From contig NZ_JAGGKH010000004.1 in NCBI RefSeq assembly GCF_017873565.1, positions 186,001 to 250,000 of the forward strand: a stretch of DNA of 64,000 nucleotides, given 5' to 3'. Each line of letters begins with the position of its first letter. The stretch's first letter is position 1. This document shows, in pieces, positions 1 through 8,785 of the stretch. The position numbers and the translations under genes are program-made. Below the pieces are notes generated by a model, which did not search any database, was not told where the DNA came from, and saw nothing but the letters and a program-made list of their open reading frames with translations. Source of the stretch: Lederbergia galactosidilytica (GTDB lineage: Bacteria > Bacillota > Bacilli > Bacillales > Bacillaceae_C).

Positions 1-187
1 CTAAAAATAGAGGGTTTGTCTCTTTACTTAAATCAAATCGCCAATGAATCGGCACATGATGGCGTGTCAGCACAGGGTTTTCAAAGCGATCATAGATACC
101 ATTATAGAAAGTTCTATCCAAATGATTTTCCTTCGAAAGTAATTTTTCCTGTTCTGCAACTAATTCGTAATATTTTTCATGGATCAA
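1..187 (-). CDS. GH130 beta-mannoside phosphorylase, N-terminal part (cut by window edge)
   Basis: The frame read leftward from a TTG at 185-187 encodes a stretch with [16 protein letters not shown] followed by a W-R-F-D-L and E-T-N-P pattern. This is the N-terminal signature I recognise from GH130 mannosylglucose / mannooligosaccharide phosphorylases, which cleave Man-beta-1,4-Glc (or mannooligosaccharides) with phosphate to give mannose-1-phosphate. Only about 62 residues lie in the window. The start is set by a strong AAAGGATGA ribosome site about 7 bases upstream. The TTG overlaps the TGA stop of the epimerase gene (TTGA), which implies translational coupling. Together with the epimerase and the secreted mannanase this gives a complete mannobiose pathway. 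The exact substrate (Man-Glc or longer oligomers) cannot be told from this fragment. Confidence 0.85.
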   Translation of the reverse strand, partial: MIHEKYYELVAEQEKLLSKENHLDRTFYNGIYDRFENPVLTRHHVPIHWRFDLSKETNPLFL

Positions 188-1359
188 TCTACTATCATCC
201 TTTCCATTATTTCTAAACAAAATCTTCCGTTATGATAAGAGGCCTTCCATGGATCACAAATATTTCTTTCTGTTGGATTCCCCTTAACATCCACAGACCA
301 ATACCATTCGCCACCTTCACGCTTATCGATAATATTTTCTTTCGTATAGTCCCAAAGTGAATGAACGAGTTTCAAAAAACTTTCGTCCTTCGTCCGCTCA
401 TAAGCATTATAAAAACCCACTATTGCTTCAGCCTGAACCCACCATATTTTCGTACGGTCGATTTCTCCATCGACTTCCTCATTCATAAGTGAACCATTAT
501 CCTCTATGGCATAATCGGCAATATTATAAGCAATATCTACCACCATATTAATATATTCTTCCTTCTCTAAGTTAAGTGTTTTAATCGCTTCATCTATTAG
601 CCAGCTTGCTTCAATATCATGTCCAAATGATTGAACATCGGCGATACTTTCCCAGTTTTCATTAAAAAACACACCTAAAAATTTAGACTTCTGATCGTAA
701 ATTCTTTTGTAATGGATTTCTAGCAGATGATGTAATCTTTCTTTTAATTCGCCGTTCGGCCATACTTTATATAGATTCGTATACGCTTCTAATATGTGAA
801 TATGGGTGTTCATTGTAATTTCAGCTAACACCCCATTTTCACTTAACTTTTCATTGGAAACAGCGTTCCACTGGCGATCGAATTCTTCCCTATACGCATT
901 TCTCTTTTTAGAAAAGCCTTTCTCTTCTATTACTTTGAATAACTCAATGGCAAGCTTTAGCGCATTCTCATTTTTAGATGCGCGATAATATTCACTTAAA
1001 GCATATACACCAAAGGCTTGCGCATAAATATGTTTACTCGTATCCTTTGGGTCCCCTTTGTAATCAAGCAACCAAAACAACCCTAAATCCTCATGGTCAT
1101 ACACTTTCTCAACAAGGAAGTGATAAAGATGATCAGCATAAGTTAAATAGGTCGCTTCTCCCGTCACACGATATGCCGCAGAAAATGTCCATAGAAAGCG
1201 CGCTGTGACAATTCCACCTTTATCTGCCTTTTCATCCTTCTGTAAATGAAAATCAACTTCCCCAACCATTCCGCCATTTTCATCATCCTTCAGCTTCATC
1301 CAAAAGGGTAAAATATGCTCTGTAAGTTCTCTTTTTACCTCTTGATAAAGTTTATTCAT
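184..1359 (-). CDS. AGE-family mannobiose/cellobiose 2-epimerase
   Basis: This 391-residue cytoplasmic (alpha/alpha)6-barrel protein of the N-acylglucosamine 2-epimerase family would convert beta-1,4-mannobiose to mannosyl-glucose. Family landmarks are [11 protein letters not shown] near residue 54, an [13 protein letters not shown] block, GHDIEASWL and [12 protein letters not shown]. The histidines in the last two match the catalytic His pair of the family, and the length is typical. I start it at the ATG at 1357-1359 because a GGGGGAT ribosome site lies just upstream; an in-frame extension to 1428 overlaps the promoter. A consensus promoter (TTGACA, 17 bp, TATATT) and an operator-like motif lie in front. 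The GH130 gene follows with a 4-base overlap. Mannobiose rather than cellobiose is inferred from the adjacent GH5 mannanase and GH130. Confidence 0.88.
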   Translation of the reverse strand: MNKLYQEVKRELTEHILPFWMKLKDDENGGMVGEVDFHLQKDEKADKGGIVTARFLWTFSAAYRVTGEATYLTYADHLYHFLVEKVYDHEDLGLFWLLDYKGDPKDTSKHIYAQAFGVYALSEYYRASKNENALKLAIELFKVIEEKGFSKKRNAYREEFDRQWNAVSNEKLSENGVLAEITMNTHIHILEAYTNLYKVWPNGELKERLHHLLEIHYKRIYDQKSKFLGVFFNENWESIADVQSFGHDIEASWLIDEAIKTLNLEKEEYINMVVDIAYNIADYAIEDNGSLMNEEVDGEIDRTKIWWVQAEAIVGFYNAYERTKDESFLKLVHSLWDYTKENIIDKREGGEWYWSVDVKGNPTERNICDPWKASYHNGRFCLEIMERMIVD

Positions 1360-1377
1360 TCTATATCCCCCTTTTGG

Positions 1378-1389
1378 TTCAACGTTAAC
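1378..1389 (-). promoter_or_regulatory. Operator-like motif GTTAACGTTGAA
   Basis: It lies just downstream of the -10 of the epimerase promoter, between the promoter and the ribosome site, where a repressor would block transcription. It is a near-palindrome with a central CG, like LacI-family operators. A 10/12 match, GTTATCGTTTAA, lies in front of the divergent mannanase gene. No cognate regulator is in the window. Confidence 0.5.
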
Positions 1390-1399
1390 TTTACATACA

Positions 1400-1428
1400 A
1401 ATATACTTTTACAGTTTTTATTTGTCAA
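1400..1428 (-). promoter_or_regulatory. Sigma-A promoter of the epimerase-phosphorylase operon
   Basis: On the minus strand TTGACA (1423-1428) and TATATT (1400-1405) are separated by exactly 17 bases and lie about 40 bases upstream of the epimerase start. The -35 is perfect and the -10 has one mismatch. Confidence 0.75.
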
Positions 1429-1693
1429 TATTACTTTCTCCTCGAGAAGATTAACAGATGAGGATAAACCTTATACCAATCCATGTAAATGGAAATATAT
1501 AATCTTTATCTAATTCATTTCTCTATACTCTTCATATAAATTACCTACCATTACTTACAATTACAAAAATAGAAATAATGCAAACTTCCTAGTCAATCCA
1601 ATTGTTATAAGTCTAATTTATTATTTTTTCAAAAATTCCCATAATTAGGTTTCCATCTCCTCTCAACATGTTAGAATAGATTCAATTAGTTAG

Positions 1694-1705
1694 GTTATCG
1701 TTTAA
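1694..1705 (+). promoter_or_regulatory. Operator-like motif GTTATCGTTTAA in front of the mannanase
   Basis: It matches 10 of 12 bases of the motif at 1378-1389 in the divergent operon. It sits downstream of a candidate TAGAAT -10 around 1670 in the 5' region of the mannanase gene, so one regulator could control both directions. This is inferred from sequence similarity and placement only. Confidence 0.4.
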
Positions 1706-1778
1706 TTAACTTTCATTTCTGCTAAAAGCCATTTGTTTTTACCTCTTTCCTTATCAAAAGAAAGGAGTGAATTAATTC

Positions 1779-1812
1779 GAGTAAGAGTGAGAGTGAGAGT
1801 AAGAGAAAGAGA
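1779..1812 (+). repeat. Purine-only GAGT/GAGA microsatellite in the mannanase leader
   Basis: About 34 bases built of GAGTAA and GAGTGA-type units run almost purely in purines on the plus strand. The stretch ends at the palindrome in front of the ribosome site. It would be an unstructured, G/A-rich part of the mRNA leader. Confidence 0.6.
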
Positions 1813-1830
1813 TAAATAAAATTTATTTAT
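1812..1830 (+). promoter_or_regulatory. Perfect 9-bp inverted repeat directly before the mannanase ribosome site
   Basis: ATAAATAAA and TTTATTTAT are separated by a single base, and GAGGTGATT begins at the next base, 1831. It could be an operator or, with slippage, a weak RNA stem next to the Shine-Dalgarno site. No function can be assigned from sequence alone. Confidence 0.45.
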
Positions 1831-1839
1831 GAGGTGATT

Positions 1840-3336
1840 ATGTTGGCATGTAAAAGGAAAACTTTAGTTTCAATTCTATGTCTTTTCATGTTATTCTCTA
1901 CTTCACTGTTTACTTCTACTTCAAAAGCGAATGCAGCAAACGGGTTTTATGTAAACGGAAACACACTCTATGACGCAACAGGTACCCCTTTTGTGATAAG
2001 AGGAATCAATCATGCTCACTCTTGGTTTAAAGACGACACAGCAACCGCAATACCTGCCATTGCAGCAACTGGGGCGAATACTATTAGAATCGTATTATCG
2101 GATGGCAGCCAATATAGTCGGGATGATATTGATGGCGTGAGGAATCTAATATCATTGGCTGAGGAAAATAATCTAATTGCTATGTTAGAGGTCCACGATG
2201 CTACTGGAAAAGATGATATCAGCTCATTAGATAGTGCGGCAGATTATTGGATTAGTATAAAAGAAGCACTTATCGGCAAGGAAGACAAAGTCCTAATAAA
2301 CATCGCAAATGAATGGTACGGTACTTGGGATGGGGCTAGTTGGGCGGATGGCTACAAACAAGTGATTCCCAAATTAAGAAATGCAGGACTTAACCACACA
2401 CTAATAGTAGACTCTGCTGGCTGGGGGCAATTTCCGGAGTCCATTCACAATTACGGAAAAGAAGTATTCAATGCTGACCCCCTACAAAATACAATGTTCT
2501 CTATTCATATGTATGAATATGCTGGTGGGGACGCTTCTACTGTCAAAGCAAATATTGACGGTGTATTAAATCAAGGTCTAGCCGTAATCATTGGAGAATT
2601 TGGACATAGGCATACAGACGGAGATGTAGATGAAGCAACAATTATGAATTATTCCCAAGAGAAAAATGTTGGCTGGCTCGCATGGTCGTGGAAAGGTAAT
2701 GGCATGGAATGGGATTATTTAGACTTATCCTATGATTGGGCCGGAAATAACCTAACCGACTGGGGAAATACCATTGTAAATAGTACAAACGGCTTAAAAG
2801 CTACATCTGAAATAAGTCCAGTATTTGGAGATGGAGATGACGGTGTAGGCGACGGTGGTCCTGGGGATTCTAACGGAACTGAAACTACGCTTTATAACTT
2901 CGAAACCGGGACAGAAGGATGGAGCGGCGAAAATATAGAAACTGGACCTTGGTCAGTGAATGAGTGGGCAGCAAAAGGTAACCACTCTTTAAAAGCTGAT
3001 GTTAATTTGGGTGATAACTCTGAACATTATCTATACCTAACTCAAAACCTAAATTTTAGCGGAAAGTCACAACTCACAGCGACTGTAAAGCATGCTGATT
3101 GGGGAAACTTCGGGGATGAAATAAATGCAAAGTTATATGTAAAAACAGGATCAGATTGGCAATGGTTTGATGGAGGAATTGAAAAGATCAATTCTTCAAT
3201 TGGAACTATTATAACCTTAGATTTATCATCGCTCTCAAACCCAAGTGATATTAAAGAAGTTGGTGTTCAGTTTACGGGTTCTTCAAATAGTAATGGCCTA
3301 ACAGCTTTATATGTTGATAACGTTACCATTAAATAA
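1840..3336 (+). CDS. Secreted GH5 endo-1,4-beta-mannanase with C-terminal CBM
   Basis: This is a 498-residue extracellular enzyme that would cleave the beta-1,4-mannan backbone. A signal peptide (hydrophobic 10-25, likely cleavage after KANA near residue 32) leads into a GH5 catalytic domain (about 34-325) resembling alkaline Bacillus mannanases (GH5_8 type). The acid/base is E158 in INIANEWYG and the nucleophile E253 in IIGEFGH. A Gly/Asp-rich linker (329-348) joins a beta-sandwich carbohydrate-binding domain (349-498), probably mannan-binding; I do not assign its family. The start is the ATG after GAGGTGATT; GTG at 1834 or TTG at 1843 are alternatives. It is divergent from the epimerase-GH130 operon and shares an operator-like motif with it. 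Its product mannobiose would feed that operon. Confidence 0.92.
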   Translation: MLACKRKTLVSILCLFMLFSTSLFTSTSKANAANGFYVNGNTLYDATGTPFVIRGINHAHSWFKDDTATAIPAIAATGANTIRIVLSDGSQYSRDDIDGVRNLISLAEENNLIAMLEVHDATGKDDISSLDSAADYWISIKEALIGKEDKVLINIANEWYGTWDGASWADGYKQVIPKLRNAGLNHTLIVDSAGWGQFPESIHNYGKEVFNADPLQNTMFSIHMYEYAGGDASTVKANIDGVLNQGLAVIIGEFGHRHTDGDVDEATIMNYSQEKNVGWLAWSWKGNGMEWDYLDLSYDWAGNNLTDWGNTIVNSTNGLKATSEISPVFGDGDDGVGDGGPGDSNGTETTLYNFETGTEGWSGENIETGPWSVNEWAAKGNHSLKADVNLGDNSEHYLYLTQNLNFSGKSQLTATVKHADWGNFGDEINAKLYVKTGSDWQWFDGGIEKINSSIGTIITLDLSSLSNPSDIKEVGVQFTGSSNSNGLTALYVDNVTIK

Positions 3337-3421
3337 TGAATGCGATGAATAAATTAATTGAAAGCAGAAAGGATTCCTTAATAGAATAAGATATTCACAG
3401 CTCAAGTTGACTTTAATCTCC

Positions 3422-3455
3422 ACCGCATCGGCATGATCATTCATGTTGATGCGGT
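3422..3455. terminator. Strong hairpin downstream of the mannanase
   Basis: A 15-bp stem with two G-T wobbles (CCGCATC... / ...GATGCGG) closes a TCAT loop about 90 bases past the mannanase stop. There is no clear T-run on either side, so termination is plausible but not certain. Confidence 0.5.
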
Positions 3456-3619
3456 ATATACAAACAGATCCTCATCTCCCCCCCTCTTGACTCCTCCAAA
3501 TAAAATGGACTTTCTGGATTTTGATCAGTAAGTAACCAGCATAAATAAAAGCTACTAGCTATGCAATTTACTCCCTCCCTGATAAATCTGATATTCTTCA
3601 TATTAGGAGGATTCCCCAT

Positions 3620-3645
3620 ATCTTAAAGAGAATTATCTTTAAGAT
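3620..3645 (+). promoter_or_regulatory. Perfect 10-bp dyad before the serine hydrolase gene
   Basis: ATCTTAAAGA and TCTTTAAGAT flank a 6-base spacer, ending about 12 bases before the AGGAGG ribosome site of the next gene. It could be a repressor operator or an mRNA stem. I do not recognise the regulator. Confidence 0.5.
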
Positions 3646-3672
3646 AGCATTATTATAGGAGGAGTGAAGACT

Positions 3673-4833
3673 TTGAAACATTTACAAACAAAACTACAAT
3701 TTCTTTTACAAAGCTTTGTTGAAAAGGGACCTGCTGGTTGCGCTTTAGCTGTTCACCGAGAAGGTGAAACGATTTTTGAAGACTTTGTCGGGGTTGCTGA
3801 TCTTGAGACTGGTAAACCCATCACAGCGGATACTATTTATCGTATTTATTCCATGACAAAAGTTGTCACCTGTACGGCAGCACTTCTGTTATATGAAAGA
3901 GGCGATTTTTTACTAAATGATCCATTAGAGGAATACCTACCAGAATTCAAGAACCCACTCGTTTACCGAAAGAGTGATACAGGAGAAATATACAGCTCAG
4001 CCGCTTCAAGGTCGATTACCGTAAAGGATCTGTTCACGATGACATCAGGATTGACTTATCCTGGAGAAGGCAATGAAACAGAACGCCAAGTAGCAAAAAC
4101 GATGCATTTACTTGAGCAACAAAACCAAAAAATGACGACACGTCAAGTTTCCCAAGCTTTAGCCGCAATCCCACTTGCTTTTGATCCTGGAACGAGATGG
4201 CATTATGGACTAAGTCATGATGTACTCGGCGCCTTGATTGAGGTTATATCAGGGAAGAGTTTCGGGCAGTTTTTACAAGAGGAAATTTTTGATCCTTTGA
4301 AAATGGAGGATACATTCTTCCGTATTCCAAATGCAAAAAAAGAACGACTTTGTTCGAATTACAAATTGGACGAACAAGGAAATTTAATTAAAAATACACA
4401 GATGGATGCGAATATTCAAACCGCTGCTCAGTTTGAAAGCGGAGGTGGAGGATTACTGTCCACATTACATGATTATAGTCGTTTTGCCCAAATGCTGGCC
4501 AATGGTGGAACATTGGATGGAGAGCGAATCATTGGTCGGAAGACGATCGAGCTAATGGCGACTAATCAGCTTCGTCCAGAAAATCGGAAGGATTATAATT
4601 GGAATTATCTTTCAGGTTACGGGTATGGTCTAGGTGTTAGAGTTATGATCGATCCTGCTTTAGGTGGGGCCAATAGCTCGCTTGGAGAGTTCGGTTGGTC
4701 CGGCTTACTGGGAACTTGGGTAACCATTGATCCTAAGGAAAAAGTCTCCGCAGTCTATATGCAACAAATGCTACCGAACTTCGAAGGCTATCATCAACCA
4801 AGACTTCGCTCTGTCATTTATGGAGCACTTTGA
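3673..4833 (+). CDS. Serine hydrolase, beta-lactamase/esterase (class C-like) family
   Basis: This 386-residue protein has the PF00144 fold. The nucleophile motif is S60-M-T-K63 (SxxK) in RIYSMTKVVTCTAALLLYERG, an early position typical of family VIII esterases and DD-peptidase-like enzymes. LFTMTSGLTYPG and HYGLSHDVLGALIE follow in the expected order, and WSGLLGTWV lies near the C-terminus. No signal peptide is visible, so it is probably cytoplasmic, which argues against a role in beta-lactam resistance. The substrate is unknown (short-chain esters are usual). The TTG at 3673 is chosen because AGGAGG (3657-3662) is 10 bases upstream; the GTG at 3664 would be only one base away. A perfect dyad lies just in front and a strong hairpin follows. 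Confidence 0.82.
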   Translation: MKHLQTKLQFLLQSFVEKGPAGCALAVHREGETIFEDFVGVADLETGKPITADTIYRIYSMTKVVTCTAALLLYERGDFLLNDPLEEYLPEFKNPLVYRKSDTGEIYSSAASRSITVKDLFTMTSGLTYPGEGNETERQVAKTMHLLEQQNQKMTTRQVSQALAAIPLAFDPGTRWHYGLSHDVLGALIEVISGKSFGQFLQEEIFDPLKMEDTFFRIPNAKKERLCSNYKLDEQGNLIKNTQMDANIQTAAQFESGGGGLLSTLHDYSRFAQMLANGGTLDGERIIGRKTIELMATNQLRPENRKDYNWNYLSGYGYGLGVRVMIDPALGGANSSLGEFGWSGLLGTWVTIDPKEKVSAVYMQQMLPNFEGYHQPRLRSVIYGAL

Positions 4834-4850
4834 CTGATCCCTTTGGGACA

Positions 4851-4893
4851 TCAGCCAGCTTCCAGATGTTTATCCAGATTGGAAGCTGGCTGA
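4851..4893 (+). terminator. Hairpin after the serine hydrolase gene
   Basis: A perfect 14-bp stem (TCAGCCAGCTTCCA / TGGAAGCTGGCTGA) with a 15-base loop starts 17 bases after the stop codon. Only a weak U-tract follows. Confidence 0.65.
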
Positions 4894-4960
4894 AAGTTGT
4901 TCTAATGCTCTAGTGAAAAAGGTGAAGGAATTTCCTTAACTAAACGATGAAGTGCCTGAA

Positions 4961-5668
4961 TCATTCATTTGGTCCTAAAACTCTTTTTCGAATATCTTTA
5001 ACTTGCCTTTTATCTACCCGATCCGCTAAAGTTTTCCTCCAATTCGTAGCAAGTAATTCAATGTTCGCTAATTCCTGAGCGAGCTCCATATTTTGTTTAT
5101 CAACATGCATTACATAATTGCATTGGGCAATCGTCCATTCTGGATGAGGACGTTCTAAGAGAATTAATTTATCGCCTTCTTGCACAGTACCTTCTTGCAA
5201 TACACGGAAATACCAGCCTGTTTTTCCAGTGTTTTGAATAAGCAGCGCCAATTCTTTTCTTTTAAATCGACGAGCAGGCTTCCAACATGGTTGTCTCGGT
5301 TGTGAAACTTGTATCATTACTTCTCCAACTTGAAAAGTATCCCCGATGGAGATCTGTTCTTCTTTCACATACTCCAATGAGAAATTTTCTCCCATTCCAC
5401 CCGGCCTGATATCAGCCGTTTTCAATTCTTCCTGCCAATACAAATAATGTGAGGATGGATAAGCAAAAATAGCTTTTTCTGGTCCACCATGATTTTTTAA
5501 ATCCGCTTGTCCATCTCCAGATACATTTGTTTTTCCAACCCAAATTGGGCCATGAACAGGTTCTTTAAAAATCCCACTTGTCCATTCGCGTTCCATCGGT
5601 TCTATTGCTTCCTTTTGTCCTACTGTTTTTGGTTTGCCTATGAAAATCTCCTTTAATAAAATATCCAA
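4961..5668 (-). CDS. MOSC domain protein (YiiM/YflK-like)
   Basis: This is a 235-residue cytoplasmic protein with a MOSC (molybdenum cofactor sulfurase C-terminal) domain. The block GDGQADLKNHGGPEKAIFAY, then GGMGENFS, and the conserved cysteine in QPRQPCWKPARR are present. A C-terminal helical tail (about 185-230) fits the 3-alpha domain of this subfamily. E. coli YiiM-type proteins bind Moco and reduce N-hydroxylated compounds; the same role here is inferred. The start is TTG at 5668, seven bases after GGGAGGGGG; no ATG is close to a ribosome site. It stands alone between the convergent serine hydrolase gene and the FAH-family gene. Confidence 0.85.
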   Translation of the reverse strand: MDILLKEIFIGKPKTVGQKEAIEPMEREWTSGIFKEPVHGPIWVGKTNVSGDGQADLKNHGGPEKAIFAYPSSHYLYWQEELKTADIRPGGMGENFSLEYVKEEQISIGDTFQVGEVMIQVSQPRQPCWKPARRFKRKELALLIQNTGKTGWYFRVLQEGTVQEGDKLILLERPHPEWTIAQCNYVMHVDKQNMELAQELANIELLATNWRKTLADRVDKRQVKDIRKRVLGPNE

Positions 5669-5832
5669 AACTAGCCCCCTCCCTCTCTATTTCCGTCAAT
5701 CACCTTACAATATGGTTGAAATCCAATTCCTTATATATATGATCACAAGTCCACTCTAACATTACTTTTGGAAAGAATGAGAGAACTTAAAATATTTATA
5801 GCGAAAATCCCGTTTTTAAAAAAACAGGAAAA

Positions 5833-6459
5833 TCAACTCATATGAACACGAAAGCTTCCTTTTCCTTCCTTCCCCCAGTACAATTCGTACTTTTCACCAT
5901 TGGAAATAGGGCCAACCCCTTCGGGAGTTCCCGTAAATATAATATCTCCTTTTCTTAAGCCAAAATTTGCTTGAATATACGCTAATATAGTTTGAAAAGA
6001 GAAGATCATGGACGTTATATTTCCGTCTTGAACAGTTTGTCCATCACGTAATAAGGAAAAGTTCTCTTTCTTGCAAGCAGCTTCCCCAGGAAAATCCCAA
6101 AAATCTGTTACAATAGCTGCATTCTTAAAGCCTTTCGCTAAAAGCCATGGATGTCCTTTCTTTTTTAATTCGGATTGCACATCTCTTAATGTCAAATCAA
6201 TTCCAAGCGCCATTTTCGTTACTACTTTATCGACCTGAATATCGTCATCTGGCAAATCTTCTCCTATGTATAAAACAATCTCAAGTTCATGATGAATAGC
6301 CCCTTTATTTCCCGGATAATGGATCGCTTCACCATTCGCAAGCACTAAAGAATGTAATGGCTTAGAAAAAATTAATGGTTTGTCTGGCACAGCATTTCCC
6401 AATTCCAACGCATGATCAGCATAATTACGACCAACACAAAATATATTACGGAATTCCAT
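5833..6459 (-). CDS. Fumarylacetoacetate hydrolase (FAH) family protein
   Basis: This is a 208-residue small FAH-fold hydrolase or decarboxylase. The N-terminus FCVGRNYADHALELGN, the metal-binding HHELEIVLYIGED, the central DLTLRDVQSELKKKGHPW and GDIIFTGTPEGVGPI follow the family order. Relatives are acylpyruvate hydrolases and oxaloacetate decarboxylases (B. subtilis YisK-like); the substrate cannot be decided from sequence. The start at 6459 follows an AAGAAGGTG ribosome site with a 6-base gap. An in-frame upstream codon would only translate that site. It is monocistronic as far as seen. Confidence 0.87.
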   Translation of the reverse strand: MEFRNIFCVGRNYADHALELGNAVPDKPLIFSKPLHSLVLANGEAIHYPGNKGAIHHELEIVLYIGEDLPDDDIQVDKVVTKMALGIDLTLRDVQSELKKKGHPWLLAKGFKNAAIVTDFWDFPGEAACKKENFSLLRDGQTVQDGNITSMIFSFQTILAYIQANFGLRKGDIIFTGTPEGVGPISNGEKYELYWGKEGKGSFRVHMS

Positions 6460-6913
6460 TTTCAACACCTTCTTTATGGTATTTAGCAACTTGAAAGTTA
6501 TTTCCTATAAAAACTAAGGTAGATGCTATTTCAAATATAACAGGAAAATACTTGTTACAGTTGTGAAACTTGCATGATTTCCTTTCTATTTAAAGTATAG
6601 TGCAAATGATCATAATTTTTAAAGCATATTCTCGCTCCATCCAAATCTTAGTTAGACATTCGCATCTCTTTTTTCTCCAACATTTCACTTTTCCACCGTA
6701 TATAATTCTTTCCTTCTAAATCTCCAATCTATTCCTTCCTTTGTTTCATGCTCTTTCCACCTCTTTCTTTAATGCCTTACCACAGTGGGGGACAGTCCCC
6801 ATTTTGGAAAAAAGAGGGAATATATAAATTATGTCCAAATTTGTCAATTTCTGTCGATAAATATTTAAGGGATTGATTTTTCCCAAAAATGTAAAAAGGA
6901 AGGAAACATATAT
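6460..6913. other. Intergenic region between FAH-family gene and chemoreceptor
   Basis: AT-rich region carrying one GGGGACAGTCCCC repeat (6786-6801). A GTCGATAA at 6853-6860 resembles the -10 of the motility sigma factor SigD, but the matching -35 is poor. No ORF with a ribosome site was seen. Confidence 0.5.
6786..6801. repeat. Palindromic repeat unit A (TGGGGGACAGTCCCCA)
   Basis: Single half-element of the GGGGACTGTCCCC family found six times between 6.7 and 17.5 kb. This is the only copy not abutting a stop codon. Confidence 0.7.
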
Positions 6914-8605
6914 ATGAACAAGTTATTTACATTCAAGAGTATCAAGACGAAGATGATTGCGGGGTTTTCCATCGTTCTTTTACTCGTGATTTTATTGGCC
7001 ATTTATAATACCCGGATCACAATGAACAATAATAAAGCTGCCAAAAATGTTAGTGAACAAGAGCTTCCATTATTAATGGCGAATAAGGGATTGGTTACAT
7101 CTTTATCCAATCGGGTAGCTGTTGCTCGTGGATATATCCTATTTGGTGGAGATTATAAGGACCAATTCAATGCCTATACAGAAGAAGGAAAGAATTACGA
7201 AAAAATCATCCGCGAAACAGATGATTCAGAGAAGTTTAATGAACTGATTAACCAAACAGTAGAATGGCGTAATTTTATCCAAACAGATGTATTTGATGAA
7301 TATGACAATGGGAATAAGGACTTAGCTAGAGAAAATTTACAAAAGAGTAATGTCTTTATCAATGAATTAATGATTGAATATGAAAAGTTAGCTGAAGAGA
7401 GTGAAAGTTCCATTTATCAAACAGAAAAAAGTCTCATTGCCAGTGGGGAAACAACTGTATGGCTTCAATTAGGTATAAGCATTTTAGTCATTATTATCAG
7501 TTTGGTGATCGCCCTTATTACAGCGAATGGGATTTCAACTCCTATTAGAAAAGTAATGGACAGAATGAAACAAATAGCTGAAGGCGATCTAAGCCAGCCG
7601 CCATTACAAATTCAAACGAAAGATGAAGTGGGACAATTGACTATTGCGACTAATGAAATGATGCAGAGTACTCGCGAATTGGTTAATAAAATGAATGAAG
7701 TCTCAGACTCTGTGACAAGTCAAAGTCAGGAACTAAAGCAAGGGGCAAACGAGGTAAAGATGGCTTCCCAACAAGTAGCTTCTACAATGCAAGAATTAGC
7801 CTCTGGTTCTGAAGAACAAGCAAATAGTGCAAGTGATATGTCTTCCATTATGAGTTCTTTCACCATGAAAGTGGAAGATGCCAATGAAAAAGGAGCACAG
7901 ATTCAAAGCTCTTCCAATCAAGTGCTTAATATGACTGCAGATGGTCGACAACTTATGGAAAGCTCTTATGAGCAAATGACTAAGATCGACCATATTGTGC
8001 AAACTGCTGTACAAAAGGTTAAAGGATTGGATGAACAATCCCAGGAAATATCACAGCTTGTTTCCGTTATCCAAGATATTGCGGATCAAACAAACTTATT
8101 AGCACTCAATGCCGCGATTGAAGCAGCAAGAGCCGGGGAGCACGGAAAAGGTTTTGCAGTTGTTGCCTCAGAAGTTAAAAAACTAGCAGAACAAGTTTCC
8201 GTTTCGATCATCGATATTACAGAAATCGTGGATCGTATCCAAAAAGAATCGAACGGTGTTGCTACATCATTATTAACAGGCTACGCCGAAGTAGAAAAAG
8301 GAACAGCGCAAATCAAAACAACAAGTACAACCTTTACAGAAATAAACCAATCCGTTATAAGCATGGTTAACGATCTAAAAGTGATCACAGACAACATGGC
8401 TACCATCGCAGGACAAAGTCAAGAATTAAATAGTACGATTGAAGAAGTCGCCGCCATATCCGAAGAGTCTGCGGCTGGCATCGAACAAACCTCCGCCTCC
8501 ACTGAACAAACAAGCAGTGCCATGGAAGTAATAGCTGGAAACACCCAACAACTGAACCAATCAGCGGAAGAACTTAACCAATTAGTACGCCAATTTAAAC
8601 TTTAA
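6914..8605 (+). CDS. Methyl-accepting chemotaxis protein
   Basis: This 563-residue membrane chemoreceptor has a first TM helix at about 13-33, an extracellular four-helix-bundle sensor (about 35-185) and a second TM helix at about 187-207. A HAMP domain follows, then the cytoplasmic signalling coiled coil with the hairpin tip [20 protein letters not shown]. The ligand is unknown; the sensor is short and helical (4HB_MCP type), not dCache. The start ATG follows AAGGAAGGAAAC. Glutamine/glutamate-rich helices such as [16 protein letters not shown] are likely methylation sites. The gene is monocistronic; a palindromic repeat begins directly after the stop. A possible SigD -10 lies upstream. Confidence 0.95.
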   Translation: MNKLFTFKSIKTKMIAGFSIVLLLVILLAIYNTRITMNNNKAAKNVSEQELPLLMANKGLVTSLSNRVAVARGYILFGGDYKDQFNAYTEEGKNYEKIIRETDDSEKFNELINQTVEWRNFIQTDVFDEYDNGNKDLARENLQKSNVFINELMIEYEKLAEESESSIYQTEKSLIASGETTVWLQLGISILVIIISLVIALITANGISTPIRKVMDRMKQIAEGDLSQPPLQIQTKDEVGQLTIATNEMMQSTRELVNKMNEVSDSVTSQSQELKQGANEVKMASQQVASTMQELASGSEEQANSASDMSSIMSSFTMKVEDANEKGAQIQSSSNQVLNMTADGRQLMESSYEQMTKIDHIVQTAVQKVKGLDEQSQEISQLVSVIQDIADQTNLLALNAAIEAARAGEHGKGFAVVASEVKKLAEQVSVSIIDITEIVDRIQKESNGVATSLLTGYAEVEKGTAQIKTTSTTFTEINQSVISMVNDLKVITDNMATIAGQSQELNSTIEEVAAISEESAAGIEQTSASTEQTSSAMEVIAGNTQQLNQSAEELNQLVRQFKL

Positions 8606-8606
8606 A

Positions 8607-8667
8607 AAGCGGGGACTGTCCCCCGCCGCATTAACGTATTAACTGACTGGGGGACTGTCCCCAGTTT
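8607..8667. repeat. Palindromic repeat B (GGGGACTGTCCCC, full element)
   Basis: Two GGGGACTGTCCCC palindromes flank a TTAACGTATTAA core. It begins within two bases of the chemoreceptor stop codon and could form long hairpins at the 3' end of that mRNA. Confidence 0.8.
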
Positions 8668-8785
8668 ATGGTTAGTACTCTTTTATACATCCGCTTTCTC
8701 TTCTATGATATGCTTGGTTCGTCTTGGTTAGTCCTCAATAACGCTTGTTTGGACTGAACGATCATAATTTGTGGAGGTTGGTTGA

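Noticed and set aside
3437..3619. 60-codon open frame on the minus strand between mannanase and serine hydrolase
   Set aside because: No ribosome site, overlaps a hairpin, and composition is unlike a protein.
3664..4833. Beta-lactamase resistance gene
   Set aside because: Has SxxK but no signal peptide and only a family-level match; more likely an esterase-type hydrolase.
6853..6860. SigD-type promoter before the chemoreceptor
   Set aside because: GTCGATAA fits the -10 but no TAAA lies at the required distance.
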